In this document: positions 45,063-54,106 of the stretch, in pieces
How positions within the stretch are numbered: position 1 is the stretch's first letter
Layout of the letters: the number at the start of each line of letters is the position of its first letter
Assembly (NCBI GenBank): GCA_020636135.1
Contig: JACJYK010000003.1
Location: 248,001-312,000 of the forward strand
Direction: 5' to 3'
Source: Lewinellaceae bacterium
Lineage (GTDB): Bacteria > Bacteroidota > Bacteroidia > Chitinophagales > Saprospiraceae
Length of the DNA: 64,000 bases
Translations under genes and position numbers: made by a program
Notes under the pieces: model-generated
Databases searched by the model: none
Seen by the model: only the letters and a program-made list of their open reading frames with translations
Told to the model about the DNA's origin: nothing

Positions 45063-47693
45063 TCAGGAGTTAAGCATATAAAAATATTGATTGCGTAATA
45101 AGGTACTTTCTTCTTTGGCATAGATGTCCTTCATCACGGTTTTGATCTTATCCATCAGCGCCTCTCCTTGTTTTTGTTCATCCATAGACGCATCCGATTT
45201 GCGTTCGCGAATGGCATTGCGCATGTCAAAAAGCGCCTTGGTTGCAGCAAATCGTTTGTAGATATCGGCATCGGCATCCAGTGCTACCTCCTTTAGTACT
45301 TCGACCTGTGAATCCATGGTCGAAAGTGGCAGCGCCGTCAGCAATTTGCCAAACTGAGATAGGAAATCAAAGGCTTTCACGCCATCCATTTCCGGTAAAT
45401 GAGTGGTGAAAAAACCCACGTACTCCGGATTGCCTGTCTCGGCATAAACATTTGCCACAGTGGGTAACAAAGCAGGATCATCCTTGTATGTATCAACAAG
45501 TGAAAGCGCTTCCTCCTTGTCCAGGGAGGTAAGTCCCTGGAAGGCTGCGCCAATGACCTGGTACGATTTTGCTTGTTTGATAATTTCCTTTAAGGTCTTG
45601 ATGAAAGCACGGTCACCGGAAGAACTGATCTTTTCAATGGCAGCGGCACGCACCAAACTATTCGGATCGTTCTGTGCCATCGCCAGCAGCTTGTCTTTCA
45701 GACCTGGTTGATTGAAATCCTGAATGGCCATGACTGCCTTACTCCGTAATGACCAGTGTGGATCATCAAGAGCCGCATCAATGGCTTTCATGGCCAGCGG
45801 ATCATCCGATTCAAACAGGTGATCCAGCGCTTCCATCCGGTGGGTATATTTGGTATGGAATACATATTGATTGTAGTATTCCTGAATGCTCATATTCTCC
45901 ATTTTGACCATCAGCAGATCATCGTTCGCGTCGAACAGGACCAGGCCGGGTTCTGATTCGGCCGGCAGGGTCACGTGCTCTTTGCGCTGATCGATGATGA
46001 TTTTATGTCTTTTAGCCTGTCCGTTTGCATCGAAGATATCCACGGTTACCGGCAGTTTAAAGATTGCCGGGCTGGCCTGCGGATCCTGGATTTGTTCTAC
46101 ATCAAGATTGACCACATGGTTCACAGCATCGTAGCTTTTGTCAATTGACAGGACCGGATGGCCCTGATTGAAAAACCACTGGTTAAAGAACCAATTCAGG
46201 TCCTGACCACTGACTGCTTCCATGGCCAGACGCAGGTCATGTGCTTCCACGGATTGCAGGGCGTGCTCGGTTAAATATTTGTGCAGTCCGGCAAAAAACA
46301 CGTCATCACCAAGGTACCGGCGTAACATGTGCAGAACCAGTCCACCCTTATTGTAGGAGTGGGCGTCAAACATATCCTCCCGGTCGGCATAGGTGAAGTT
46401 GATCAGATTGTGGCCACCTCCCATGCTCATTTGGTTCAGATATCCGTTGATCTCGTTGATGCGACTGTAATCGGCTTCATCACCACCGTACTTGTGCTCA
46501 TTCCACAGGTATTCTGCATAATTGGCGAAGCCCTCATTTAGTGTCAGGTTGGACCAGCTTTCACAGGTCACGTAATCACCAAACCAATGATGGAACATCT
46601 CGTGGGCCACGATGTAGTCGTTGTTTTCATCGGCAAGCTCACGATCATTTTTTTGAATAAAATCACCAAAGACAACAGCCGTGGTATTTTCCATTGCTCC
46701 GGAAACATAATCCCGGACGATGATCTGGTCAAATTTTGGCCAGGGATAATGAATTCCGGTCAGGTTGCTGAAAAATTCCAGCATCTCCGGGGTATGGTTG
46801 AAGATTTCCCGGGCGTATGGTTCGTATTCGTGTTCGACGTAATATTGGACCGGAATACCACTCCAGTTATCGGTAACCACAGCGAAATCACCGACAGCTA
46901 TCATGAACAAATAAGGTGGGTTAGGCATGTCCATGCGCCAGTAGTCCGTACGGGTTCCATCGGGGTGGTTTTCTGAAGAGACTTTAATACCATTGGAAAG
47001 GGTCACGAATTTATCCTGTACCGTGATGTAAATCTCCTCGGTGCACCGCTCATTGGGCTTATCGATGGTAGGAAACCAGCGGGAGTTGGATTCGGTTTCA
47101 CCCTGGGTCCAGATTTGTTGCGGTTTATTTTTCTTTCCGGTCGGGTTGATGAAAAACAACCCTTTATCCGAATTGATCGCGGCCGATCCTCCCTGTTCTC
47201 CCTCATTGGGTTTAGCAGTATAATCGATGGCAAGATGGAAAGTATCCGTACGCCCATAGGGTTTATCCAGATGGATGACCATTTGTTCGCCATCGTAATC
47301 ATAGCGAACCGATTGATCGTTCAATTCAACGGAATTGAAATCAAAGTTTTTGGCATCCAGGGTAACCTGGTCGATCGGGTCAAATAAAGCCGTAAAATCC
47401 AGGTCGGCTTTACCGATCACATATTGTTTTTCCCAATCAAATTTCACATCAAGTTTCGTGTGGATTAAATCAGCAGTGCGGGTATAGGTAGCACGGTAAA
47501 GAGGTAAGTCGTTGGCAATGGCTGGTGCGTTGGCATCGGCACTTACGGTAAGGGTGTCCAGGTCTTCCTGCAGGGTGACCGGCTCTTCGACAGGTACCGG
47601 CTTTTCAGTCGCCAATTGTTTGGTTGTGTGACAACGGCTGAATAGGAATGATCCCAGGAAAAGCAGGATCATAAAGGGATACGATTTATTCAT
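45063..47693 (-). CDS. M1 family aminopeptidase lipoprotein
   Basis: An 876-aa lipoprotein aminopeptidase. The lipobox is FLFSRC (lipidated Cys20). The N-terminal beta domain is followed by GAMEN (substrate-binding) and HEMFHHWFGDYVTCESWSNLTLNEGFANY (HExxH-18-E zinc site, about 335-365). After about residue 600 the C-terminal region has alpha-helical HEAT-like repeats (SLRSKAVMAIQDFNQPGLKDKLL ... LVRAAAIEKI). It differs from the other M1 enzyme at 33.2 kb, which has a GMEYP loop and no HEAT repeats. Located 31 nt downstream of dapD, likely in the same operon. Confidence 0.94.
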   Translation of the reverse strand: MNKSYPFMILLFLGSFLFSRCHTTKQLATEKPVPVEEPVTLQEDLDTLTVSADANAPAIANDLPLYRATYTRTADLIHTKLDVKFDWEKQYVIGKADLDFTALFDPIDQVTLDAKNFDFNSVELNDQSVRYDYDGEQMVIHLDKPYGRTDTFHLAIDYTAKPNEGEQGGSAAINSDKGLFFINPTGKKNKPQQIWTQGETESNSRWFPTIDKPNERCTEEIYITVQDKFVTLSNGIKVSSENHPDGTRTDYWRMDMPNPPYLFMIAVGDFAVVTDNWSGIPVQYYVEHEYEPYAREIFNHTPEMLEFFSNLTGIHYPWPKFDQIIVRDYVSGAMENTTAVVFGDFIQKNDRELADENNDYIVAHEMFHHWFGDYVTCESWSNLTLNEGFANYAEYLWNEHKYGGDEADYSRINEINGYLNQMSMGGGHNLINFTYADREDMFDAHSYNKGGLVLHMLRRYLGDDVFFAGLHKYLTEHALQSVEAHDLRLAMEAVSGQDLNWFFNQWFFNQGHPVLSIDKSYDAVNHVVNLDVEQIQDPQASPAIFKLPVTVDIFDANGQAKRHKIIIDQRKEHVTLPAESEPGLVLFDANDDLLMVKMENMSIQEYYNQYVFHTKYTHRMEALDHLFESDDPLAMKAIDAALDDPHWSLRSKAVMAIQDFNQPGLKDKLLAMAQNDPNSLVRAAAIEKISSSGDRAFIKTLKEIIKQAKSYQVIGAAFQGLTSLDKEEALSLVDTYKDDPALLPTVANVYAETGNPEYVGFFTTHLPEMDGVKAFDFLSQFGKLLTALPLSTMDSQVEVLKEVALDADADIYKRFAATKALFDMRNAIRERKSDASMDEQKQGEALMDKIKTVMKDIYAKEESTLLRNQYFYMLNS

Positions 47694-47724
47694 ATTAATG
47701 GATTAATGTTCGAATTACCTTTGT

Positions 47725-48543
47725 TTAAACGGAAACGTCATAGGTGCGCAGGGCATCATTCAGGCTCACCTTTTTATCCGTACTCTCCTGTCGTGTTCCA
47801 ATAATTAAGGCACATGAGACCTGATAGGTTCCGGCAGGAAAGGATTTTGAATAACTTCCGGGTATAACCACTGACCGGGCAGGTACCCGACCCTTAAAGA
47901 CAACAGGTTCGCCTCCAGTCACATCGATGATGTGTGTCGATTGGGTAAGGACCACATTGGCACCCAGTACCGCCTCTTTTTCGATGCGCACACCTTCCAC
48001 CACGATGCACCGTGAGCCGATGAAGCAATTATCCTCGATAATGGTCGGGGCAGCCTGGGGAGGTTCCAGTACGCCACCGATACCTACGCCGCCACTGAGG
48101 TGGACATTTTTACCGATCTGGGCACAGGAACCGACGGTAGCCCAGGTATCCACCATGGACCCGCTGCCCACATAAGCGCCAATATTTACATAACTGGGCA
48201 TCATGATGACCCCGCTTTCCAGATAGGACCCATAACGGGCGATGGCATGGGGGACTACCCGGACACCCTGTTTGGCATAATCGCGTTTAAGAGGAATTTT
48301 GTCGTGAAATTCAAAGGGACCCACCTCTATGGTTTCCATTTGCTGCAGGGGAAAATAAAGGACTACCGCTTTCTTGATCCAGTCATTCACTTTCCATTCA
48401 CTCCCCTGGGGTTCAGCCACCCGGATCTGCCCCTTGTCAAGGGCCTCGATGACCTCACGGATTTTATTTTGTGCTGAGGGATCTCTTAATAAACTGCGAT
48501 CATCCCAAATGGCTTCGATGTCTTTTTGAATGTTTTGGTCCAT
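47725..48543 (-). CDS. dapD: tetrahydrodipicolinate N-succinyltransferase
   Basis: Lysine/diaminopimelate pathway enzyme, 272 aa, with an N-terminal helical domain and a left-handed beta-helix (hexapeptide repeats, about 100-210: GAYVGSGSMVDTWATVGSCAQIGKNVHLSGGVGIGG). The conserved C-terminal SVVIPGSYSKSFPAG is present. Its start overlaps the PAP2-like gene stop by 1 nt (TAATG). Confidence 0.97.
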   Translation of the reverse strand: MDQNIQKDIEAIWDDRSLLRDPSAQNKIREVIEALDKGQIRVAEPQGSEWKVNDWIKKAVVLYFPLQQMETIEVGPFEFHDKIPLKRDYAKQGVRVVPHAIARYGSYLESGVIMMPSYVNIGAYVGSGSMVDTWATVGSCAQIGKNVHLSGGVGIGGVLEPPQAAPTIIEDNCFIGSRCIVVEGVRIEKEAVLGANVVLTQSTHIIDVTGGEPVVFKGRVPARSVVIPGSYSKSFPAGTYQVSCALIIGTRQESTDKKVSLNDALRTYDVSV

Positions 48544-49181
48544 TACATGATGAGATTAGCCGCCAGCGTTCCCAGTATTCCGACCAGGTAGCCGGTCATG
48601 AGTTCGTTCCAGGCGTGTTTTTTCAGATAAAGACGACCTGTACCGACCAGCCCGGCCAGGATGATTATGATGATGGATGTATTCCAGATGGTCCACTTCT
48701 GACTAAAATTGAATGGTATGTAGTAGATGTTCAACAATAAAAAATAGGTGGCTAAAGCGCCCATCCCAGCTCCGTGAATGCTCACCCGCATCAGCACATT
48801 CATAAAAAACAGTAAACCGAGGGTACAGACGGTGCTGGCAATGAAAAATGTATACACATCCGGAATATCCGGGTTATCGCGGCTGTTCATAAACACCCAT
48901 AGATAGGCGATGAAGGTCACGATCAACGGACCAATACGCTCCTGCGTGGTCGGCATGCTGATCGAGGATATCATGTCCAGGCGCTTCATCATAAAAATGA
49001 TAATGCCCGGGATAAATAACGTCAGGACAAATACGTAGATCAGTAATTTATCCGCATCCTGCCAGTGATTGAAACCAAATGCAAATGGATTGACCAACAA
49101 CCAAAAGATCAAAAGGTATATGGCAAAAAAAAGTGGATGGAAAAGGATGCTGAGTAATTGAAAGAATGTTTTCATAACCAT
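48543..49181 (-). CDS. PAP2-like integral membrane protein
   Basis: A 212-aa membrane protein with about six helices. It has SIHGAGMGALATYF and GRLYLKKHAWNELMTGYLVG, reminiscent of PAP2 motifs 2 and 3 (SGH and R-x5-H-x3-D/E), and the earlier QERIGPL where motif 1 sits. It is a divergent member; a lipid-phosphate phosphatase role (such as undecaprenyl or lipid A recycling) is possible. An exact -7 element lies 25 nt upstream and supports ATG 49181. A TTG at 49235 overlapping the OmpA stop is the alternative start. Confidence 0.7.
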   Translation of the reverse strand: MVMKTFFQLLSILFHPLFFAIYLLIFWLLVNPFAFGFNHWQDADKLLIYVFVLTLFIPGIIIFMMKRLDMISSISMPTTQERIGPLIVTFIAYLWVFMNSRDNPDIPDVYTFFIASTVCTLGLLFFMNVLMRVSIHGAGMGALATYFLLLNIYYIPFNFSQKWTIWNTSIIIIILAGLVGTGRLYLKKHAWNELMTGYLVGILGTLAANLIM

Positions 49182-49205
49182 TGGTGAAAACCAGCGCAAA
49201 GAAAG

Positions 49206-49213
49206 CAAATTTA
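49206..49213 (-). promoter_or_regulatory. -7 element of PAP2-like gene
   Basis: TAAATTTG on the minus strand, exact match, 25 nt before the ATG at 49181. CTTG at 49236-49233 sits at a 19-nt spacing as a 3/4 -33 match. It lies partly inside the gap after the OmpA-PD40 stop. Confidence 0.55.
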
Positions 49214-49231
49214 CAGGTATGCCGGTCAAGG

Positions 49232-50866
49232 TCAAGGACTGCTTTTGGTTATTTTGATTTCTACCCGTCGATTGGCACGTCGTTTTTCCTCCGTAGCGTT
49301 GTCATTCAATGGTTTTGTGGGGCCATACCCGGCGGTTTCGATGCGGTTTTTATCGATACCATTATAGACCAGGTATTCTTTGATACCCAGGGCACGCTTC
49401 TTGGATAATTCAATGTTGGCATTCAGATCACCCACATTATCCGTATGTCCCTCGATGACAATGTGTATGGAGGGATTCTGTTTCAGTAATTGCACCAGCC
49501 GGTTTAGTTCCGGATACGATTCCGGTAATATTTTCGGTTTGGACTGCTCAAAGAAGATGTTGCTAACTTCGATCTTCCGGTCTTCCTTGATGGGTTCCAG
49601 GGGAATGTCCACATACAGGATCGAGTCTGATCCCTGCTGCCAGGAGTCCGGGTCTATTTCAATTACGTTGCTCAGGTAGCCATGTTGGGAAGCCTGGATC
49701 TGGATGGTATTTGCAGCCTGCAATTGGATGGAATACATACCATTCTGCGTCCGGAAAAAATAATTCTGACGTATCGGTCCGAGCGAAGAATAGGTTAATT
49801 CAGCCCGGATAGGTTCCTGTGTTTGTTCATCCAGGACCCGGCCCTGGATCGTGACCAGTCGCGGTGCAGTGCGGTTAGGACTGAAATTGACCCGGTAAAT
49901 GTCGTAAGAGCCTTCCCGGTTTGAGGTAAAATAGAAATAGTCATCAATCTCGGAATAGTAAGGCTGGGTATCGTCGTAGGGTCCGTTAACCGGTCCGGCC
50001 ACTTTGCGGGGCTTGGTCCATTTTGACCAGTGGACGTCAATACGCCGGGATACATAGATGTCCATCCCCTCCGACCCGGGACGATTGGATGCAAAGAAGA
50101 GTCTTTTCTTGTCCCGGGATAAATAAGGTGTGCTCTCCCGGAAAGCGGTATTGATATCAGGACCAAGGCTGATGGGGCTGCTCCACAAATTGTCTTTCAC
50201 CTTAAAGGAAATGTACAGATCCTGATCGCCGCGTGAATCATTGCGTTCCAACGCGAGAATAATCACGTCATTGTCGTAACTCAGGGCTGCACTTACATCA
50301 TCGGACTTTGAATAAAAGTCATAGATATAGATTGGCTCCGGAAAATCAAATTCGGCATGTTCAGTCTGCCTGATCTTGGAAAATCCATGGTAGAGACTGC
50401 CATCCTTGCCAAATTGGTTGATGATGAGCAACGATTGATCGGCCTCGGAATAGGCACAGATGCTGTTTGGCAAGGCGTTGTTCAACGGAAACCCCGGGTG
50501 GTAAATTTTATCAAAAACGCCATGGGCACTGGTCGCCATCCAGACATCCTGGTTGAATCCGGACGACACCGGCGACGAAATGGACTTATTGGCCAGCTGT
50601 GAATAGATGGAACCTAATAATTTGAAATATTCGTCACTGTTCAATTCGGCGGAGAGATCGTGATTGAACTGGTAAAGTGTCTTTTTAAAGGTAGGGTCTC
50701 CGACGCGGGTAAAAAACAGAGTTCCTCCGTCCGGCGTCACTACCGGACCGATCTCATCATAGGACGTATTGATCTGATCATCCAGGCGCTCCAGGGTGTA
50801 TTGGGCAACAGCCGGCACAATACCAGCCAGCAGGAATAACAAAATCAGGGAGCCGCTCTTAATCAT
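49232..50866 (-). CDS. OmpA-family protein with PD40 propeller, PorE-like
   Basis: A 544-aa outer-membrane-associated protein. The signal peptide (LILLFLLAGIVPAVAQ) is followed by PD40/WD40-like propeller blades (about 30-330: FREISTPYLSRDKKRLFFASNRPGSEGMDIYV). A carboxypeptidase-regulatory-like fold spans about 330-420 (VTIQGRVLDEQTQEPIRAEL). A C-terminal OmpA peptidoglycan-binding domain spans about 435-544 (VIEGHTDNVGDLNANIELSKKRALGIKEYL). This order matches PorE of the type IX secretion system without its N-terminal TPR domain. The start is ATG 50866, behind an exact -7 element; upstream extension to 50965 is rejected. Confidence 0.88.
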   Translation of the reverse strand: MIKSGSLILLFLLAGIVPAVAQYTLERLDDQINTSYDEIGPVVTPDGGTLFFTRVGDPTFKKTLYQFNHDLSAELNSDEYFKLLGSIYSQLANKSISSPVSSGFNQDVWMATSAHGVFDKIYHPGFPLNNALPNSICAYSEADQSLLIINQFGKDGSLYHGFSKIRQTEHAEFDFPEPIYIYDFYSKSDDVSAALSYDNDVIILALERNDSRGDQDLYISFKVKDNLWSSPISLGPDINTAFRESTPYLSRDKKRLFFASNRPGSEGMDIYVSRRIDVHWSKWTKPRKVAGPVNGPYDDTQPYYSEIDDYFYFTSNREGSYDIYRVNFSPNRTAPRLVTIQGRVLDEQTQEPIRAELTYSSLGPIRQNYFFRTQNGMYSIQLQAANTIQIQASQHGYLSNVIEIDPDSWQQGSDSILYVDIPLEPIKEDRKIEVSNIFFEQSKPKILPESYPELNRLVQLLKQNPSIHIVIEGHTDNVGDLNANIELSKKRALGIKEYLVYNGIDKNRIETAGYGPTKPLNDNATEEKRRANRRVEIKITKSSP

Positions 50867-50883
50867 TTTGTCCAATGTGCCGA

Positions 50884-50891
50884 CAAAGTTA
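50884..50891 (-). promoter_or_regulatory. -7 element of OmpA-PD40 gene
   Basis: TAACTTTG on the minus strand, exact TAnnTTTG match, 18 nt before the ATG at 50866. No -33 partner is clear. It starts the run OmpA-PAP2-dapD-M1. Confidence 0.55.
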
Positions 50892-51058
50892 ATCGAATTC
50901 ACCACATTACATATTGGAAATTTAAGTAATTTGTATCGAATAGATATGCTGGATTTTAACATCAACCTGATATTAACATCTCCTGGTAGCTGGTTTGCTC
51001 AGATTGTTGAAACTGTTCATTGCATGAATTGGTTGTATATTGAACGTTCTTAAATATT

Positions 51059-51658
51059 ATGAGGGTATACCTTTCCTTTTTAGTCTTGATTTTTGGATGG
51101 GCGATTCATGCGAATGGTCAGATTGCAGCCCAGAGCACCATGGGGCCATTCTATACACCGATGCCTTCCAGTGAGCCGGATACCTTGTACATCATCAATC
51201 TTGAAAGTGTATCCATATCAGCACCGCGGAGCTTTGCTGATAATGAAGAATTCCGCCGTTACCAGCTTTACCGGAGATATGCCCTGAAGGTATATCCCTA
51301 TGCAGTGAAAGCCATACAGGTTTATCAGGACATCAAGGGCGAGACCGATGGGTTGAAGCGACGCAAACAGCGACGCTATGTAAACGATGTGCACAAGCAG
51401 ATGAAGGATGAGTTTACAGAAACACTGAAAAACCTGTCCCGTACCCAGGGACATATCCTGATCTCGATGATCGAGAACGAACTCGATGTCCCGATCTATG
51501 AAGTGATCAAGGAGTTGAAAGGCGGAGCTACCGCCACGTACTGGAGTACGTTAGGTAAACTCTATGGTTACGCACTGAAGGACAAATACGAACCTGGTAA
51601 AGATCCTATCCTGGACCTGGTATTGCAGGATTTTGACATAAATTTGGAAGAAAAATAG
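51059..51658 (+). CDS. DUF4294 exported protein
   Basis: A 199-aa protein. The signal peptide (MRVYLSFLVLIFGWAIHANGQ) is followed by the DUF4294 domain (about 45-190: YALKVYPYAVKAIQVYQDIK, then KRRKQRRYVNDVHKQMKDEF and ISMIENELDVPIYEVIKELKGG). The family is confined to Bacteroidetes and has no known function. It precedes mvaD by 2 nt and probably shares its transcript. Confidence 0.85.
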   Translation: MRVYLSFLVLIFGWAIHANGQIAAQSTMGPFYTPMPSSEPDTLYIINLESVSISAPRSFADNEEFRRYQLYRRYALKVYPYAVKAIQVYQDIKGETDGLKRRKQRRYVNDVHKQMKDEFTETLKNLSRTQGHILISMIENELDVPIYEVIKELKGGATATYWSTLGKLYGYALKDKYEPGKDPILDLVLQDFDINLEEK

Positions 51659-51660
51659 CT

Positions 51661-52695
51661 TTGTCAGATTCGTACATTACCTGGCGCAGTCCTTCGAATA
51701 TAGCCATCGTCAAGTACTGGGGTAAGAAATCGGGACAGATTCCCCAAAACCCTTCTCTGAGTTTTACCCTGTCCAAGGCCTACACCGAAACACGGTTAGC
51801 ATATCAGCCAGGCAGCGGACAGATCACCTTTCGTTTTTCCGGAAAAGAAAACCCTCCTTTTGCGGAGCGCATTAAAAACTACCTCTCGTCCATCCGGCAA
51901 TACCTTCCCCATTTGCAGCAATGGGATCTTACCATTGACTCTGAAAATTCATTTCCCCATTCCGCCGGGATCGCATCCTCGGCTTCTTCCATGAGTGCAC
52001 TGGTACTGGGCCTGGTCGATATGGAGCAGCAGCTGTTAGGGATACATGAGGATCCGGATGAATTTCTGAACCGTGCCTCTTTTCTGAGCCGCTTGGCTTC
52101 CGGCAGTGCCTGCCGGTCAGTCTATCCCAGGGCAGCCATCTGGGGAAAACTCCCGGATATTAGGCACAGCTCGGACCTTTATGCTGTACCTGTTCCGGAG
52201 CTTCATTCCATTTTTGATCAATATCAGGATACCATCCTCATTGTACACAGCGGAGTAAAGTCCGTTTCCAGCTCAGCCGGCCACGGGTTGATGGAAAATC
52301 ATCCGTTTGCAGAGGCCCGGTATGCCCAGGCCAGGAATAACATGACCGAATTATTGGGTGCCCTGGCACAGGGCGATCTTGAACATTTCGGCATCATTGC
52401 AGAGGAAGAAGCGATGACGCTGCATGCCCTGATGATGTGTTCACGACCCGGCTATACACTGATGAAACCAGAGACTCTGGCGTGGATAGAAGCCGTACGA
52501 ACTTATCGCCATGAAACCTCACATCCCCTTTATTTCACATTGGATGCCGGCCCTAACCTGCATTTGCTTTATCCGGCAGATATAGCCGGTCCGGTGAGAC
52601 AATGGCTGGAACACCAGTTGTCGTTACGTCGGGAGGATCAGACGAAAGTATTGTTTGATGCTATGGGTATGGGACCTGAAAAGATTGAAGTATGA
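51661..52695 (+). CDS. mvaD: diphosphomevalonate decarboxylase
   Basis: Last step of the mevalonate pathway, making isopentenyl diphosphate; 344 aa GHMP-superfamily enzyme. SPSNIAIVKYWGKK is the family N-terminal motif, FPHSAGIASSASSMSAL the ATP loop, and SGVKSVSSSAGHGLM follows. It starts with TTG at 51661, 2 nt after the DUF4294 stop; no ATG precedes the conserved motif. It implies that this organism makes isoprenoids by mevalonate, as many Flavobacteriia/Saprospiria do. Confidence 0.95.
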   Translation: MSDSYITWRSPSNIAIVKYWGKKSGQIPQNPSLSFTLSKAYTETRLAYQPGSGQITFRFSGKENPPFAERIKNYLSSIRQYLPHLQQWDLTIDSENSFPHSAGIASSASSMSALVLGLVDMEQQLLGIHEDPDEFLNRASFLSRLASGSACRSVYPRAAIWGKLPDIRHSSDLYAVPVPELHSIFDQYQDTILIVHSGVKSVSSSAGHGLMENHPFAEARYAQARNNMTELLGALAQGDLEHFGIIAEEEAMTLHALMMCSRPGYTLMKPETLAWIEAVRTYRHETSHPLYFTLDAGPNLHLLYPADIAGPVRQWLEHQLSLRREDQTKVLFDAMGMGPEKIEV

Positions 52696-53219
52696 GATCA
52701 TTTGCTTTACTTTCATTCCTTATCTTTTGGTCCGCTTGTTCGACCAATGGCCAATCCCAAACGAAAATGCATTGTCAGAACCCGGCATTTGATCAGGAAG
52801 TCAGAGACTGGTTAAGTTTTACAGTACCACTGATGGATGTACAGACCCTGCATACAGCACCTCCGGACTCCATTTTGTTATTGGATGCTCGTGAGCCGGC
52901 AGAATATGCAGTCAGTCACATCCCCGGAGCACAATGCATCGGCTATAAGGATTGGGACAAGGACATCCTGCAGGATATCCCTAAGAACAAACCGATCGTC
53001 GTCTATTGTTCCATCGGGTATCGCAGTGAAAAGATCGCTGAGAAGATCACCAAGCTCGGCTATTCCAATGTGAAGAACCTTTATGGCAGCATCTTCGAAT
53101 GGGTCAATAACGGGTATCCGGTCGAAGATCAGTCTAACCACCGGACACAGACTGTCCACGGGTTTAATGAAAAATGGAGCAAGTGGATCCTAAACCCGGC
53201 CATCAAAAAAGTCTGGTGA
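52692..53219 (+). CDS. rhodanese-domain lipoprotein
   Basis: A 175-aa lipoprotein; lipobox FWSAC (Cys16). One rhodanese domain (about 50-150) begins LLLDAREPAEYAVSHIPGAQCIGYKDW and has the active-site loop VVYCSIGYRSEKIA with a catalytic Cys present. It may transfer sulfur in the periplasm or bind a thiolate; the partner is unknown. The ATG overlaps the mvaD stop by 4 nt. Its stop is immediately adjacent to the convergent alkyltransferase-like gene. Confidence 0.88.
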   Translation: MRSFALLSFLIFWSACSTNGQSQTKMHCQNPAFDQEVRDWLSFTVPLMDVQTLHTAPPDSILLLDAREPAEYAVSHIPGAQCIGYKDWDKDILQDIPKNKPIVVYCSIGYRSEKIAEKITKLGYSNVKNLYGSIFEWVNNGYPVEDQSNHRTQTVHGFNEKWSKWILNPAIKKVW

Positions 53220-53564
53220 TCAATCCTCCATTTCCTGCGGATGCCAGTAAATGGTTTTAAAATCCTGCACCTTATCGTCGACGACCACGACCCCTTCGGC
53301 TTCCAGTAATTCCTGCATGAGTGTGGGAGTGCGAAAATGAATGCGGCCGGAGAGTTCTCCCTTACGGTTCACTACCCGGTGGGCGGGAACACCTTCACCC
53401 AGATTTCTACATTGATGCAAGGCCCAGCCCACCATGCGGGCAGAGCCCAGGGCCAGGTAGTCAGCAATGGCCCCATAGGTTGAGACCCGCCCGAATGGAA
53501 TATTTTTGGTTACTTCGTACACCAGTTCGTAATAATGCGGAGAGGAAGGAGGATCAGAAACCAT
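53220..53564 (-). CDS. alkyltransferase-like protein (MGMT fold, no active Cys)
   Basis: A 114-aa protein with only the DNA-binding domain of O6-methylguanine methyltransferase. The helix-turn-helix and arginine-finger region reads IPFGRVSTYGAIADYL and ARMVGWALHQC. The active-site box is PAHRVVN where MGMT has PCHRVV. So it cannot accept an alkyl group and instead likely flags lesions for nucleotide excision repair, as for ATL proteins. An exact -7 element lies within the first codons of the divergent neighbour. Confidence 0.9.
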   Translation of the reverse strand: MVSDPPSSPHYYELVYEVTKNIPFGRVSTYGAIADYLALGSARMVGWALHQCRNLGEGVPAHRVVNRKGELSGRIHFRTPTLMQELLEAEGVVVVDDKVQDFKTIYWHPQEMED

Positions 53565-53572
53565 CGTAATTC

Positions 53573-54106
53573 ATGAAGCTTATAGCTAACCAAATTACAA
53601 ATTTAACCGACGCCCGTTATTTCGCCGCCCGGGGTTGTTATGCCCTGTTTTTTGACCTGGACAATCCGGACCTGGAGGAGCCACAGATTTCAGCCATCGT
53701 GGAGTGGATTTCTGGCCCTCATATTTATGTTCACACTACACAGCCGGAACAGATCTCTCCGGCGATAGCTTCCCTGGCGGAGGGTATCTGGACCGATGCA
53801 ACGGGATGGAGCCTTCCCATCCATCGGTTCCGGACCTGGGATCCGGACCTGGTAAAGACACTTGATGAGGCGACCTGGATCGTCAGGCAAAGGGATTGGC
53901 TGGCATTTCAGACTGCTTTTCCCCAGGGCCAGGAAGTGATCTTATGGGTGGATACGCCGGATCTTCAGTGTCTGGACGTTGCTGCTGATTACGGCGTATG
54001 GGCCGTCATGATCGACGGGGGAGATGAAGAAACCACCGGGGTTAAGTCGTTTGAAGCCTATGACGATTTCATCGACCGCTGGGAGGAATTATCCGCCGAG
54101 GAGTGA
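53573..54106 (+). CDS. short TrpF-like (beta/alpha)-barrel protein
   Basis: A 177-aa protein whose start (KLIANQITNLTDARYFAARGCYALFFDLD) resembles phosphoribosylanthranilate isomerase (K-x-CG-ITn-x-eDA-x-xAa-xGAdalGFvF). It has neither the catalytic KxC (Cys replaced, reads LIANQ) nor a recognisable catalytic Asp loop. It lacks about 25 residues of the normal barrel. It is divergent from the alkyltransferase gene (8-nt gap) and overlaps the convergent yqeY end by 18 nt. No trp genes are nearby. Probably a non-catalytic or repurposed relative. Confidence 0.6.
   Translation: MKLIANQITNLTDARYFAARGCYALFFDLDNPDLEEPQISAIVEWISGPHIYVHTTQPEQISPAIASLAEGIWTDATGWSLPIHRFRTWDPDLVKTLDEATWIVRQRDWLAFQTAFPQGQEVILWVDTPDLQCLDVAADYGVWAVMIDGGDEETTGVKSFEAYDDFIDRWEELSAEE
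53598..53605 (-). promoter_or_regulatory. -7 element of alkyltransferase-like gene
   Basis: TAAATTTG on the minus strand, exact match, lying inside the coding sequence of the divergent TrpF-like gene (codons 9-11), 34 nt before the alkyltransferase-like ATG. Confidence 0.5.

Noticed and set aside
47716..47723. TACCTTTG on the plus strand, an exact -7 match
   Set aside because: It would drive transcription antisense into dapD; no -33 partner or downstream gene, so treated as chance.
53547..53556. AAGGAGGAT that looks like a Shine-Dalgarno site for the TrpF-like gene
   Set aside because: It is about 17-25 nt before the ATG and lies in the coding start of the divergent gene; the phylum rarely uses such sites.
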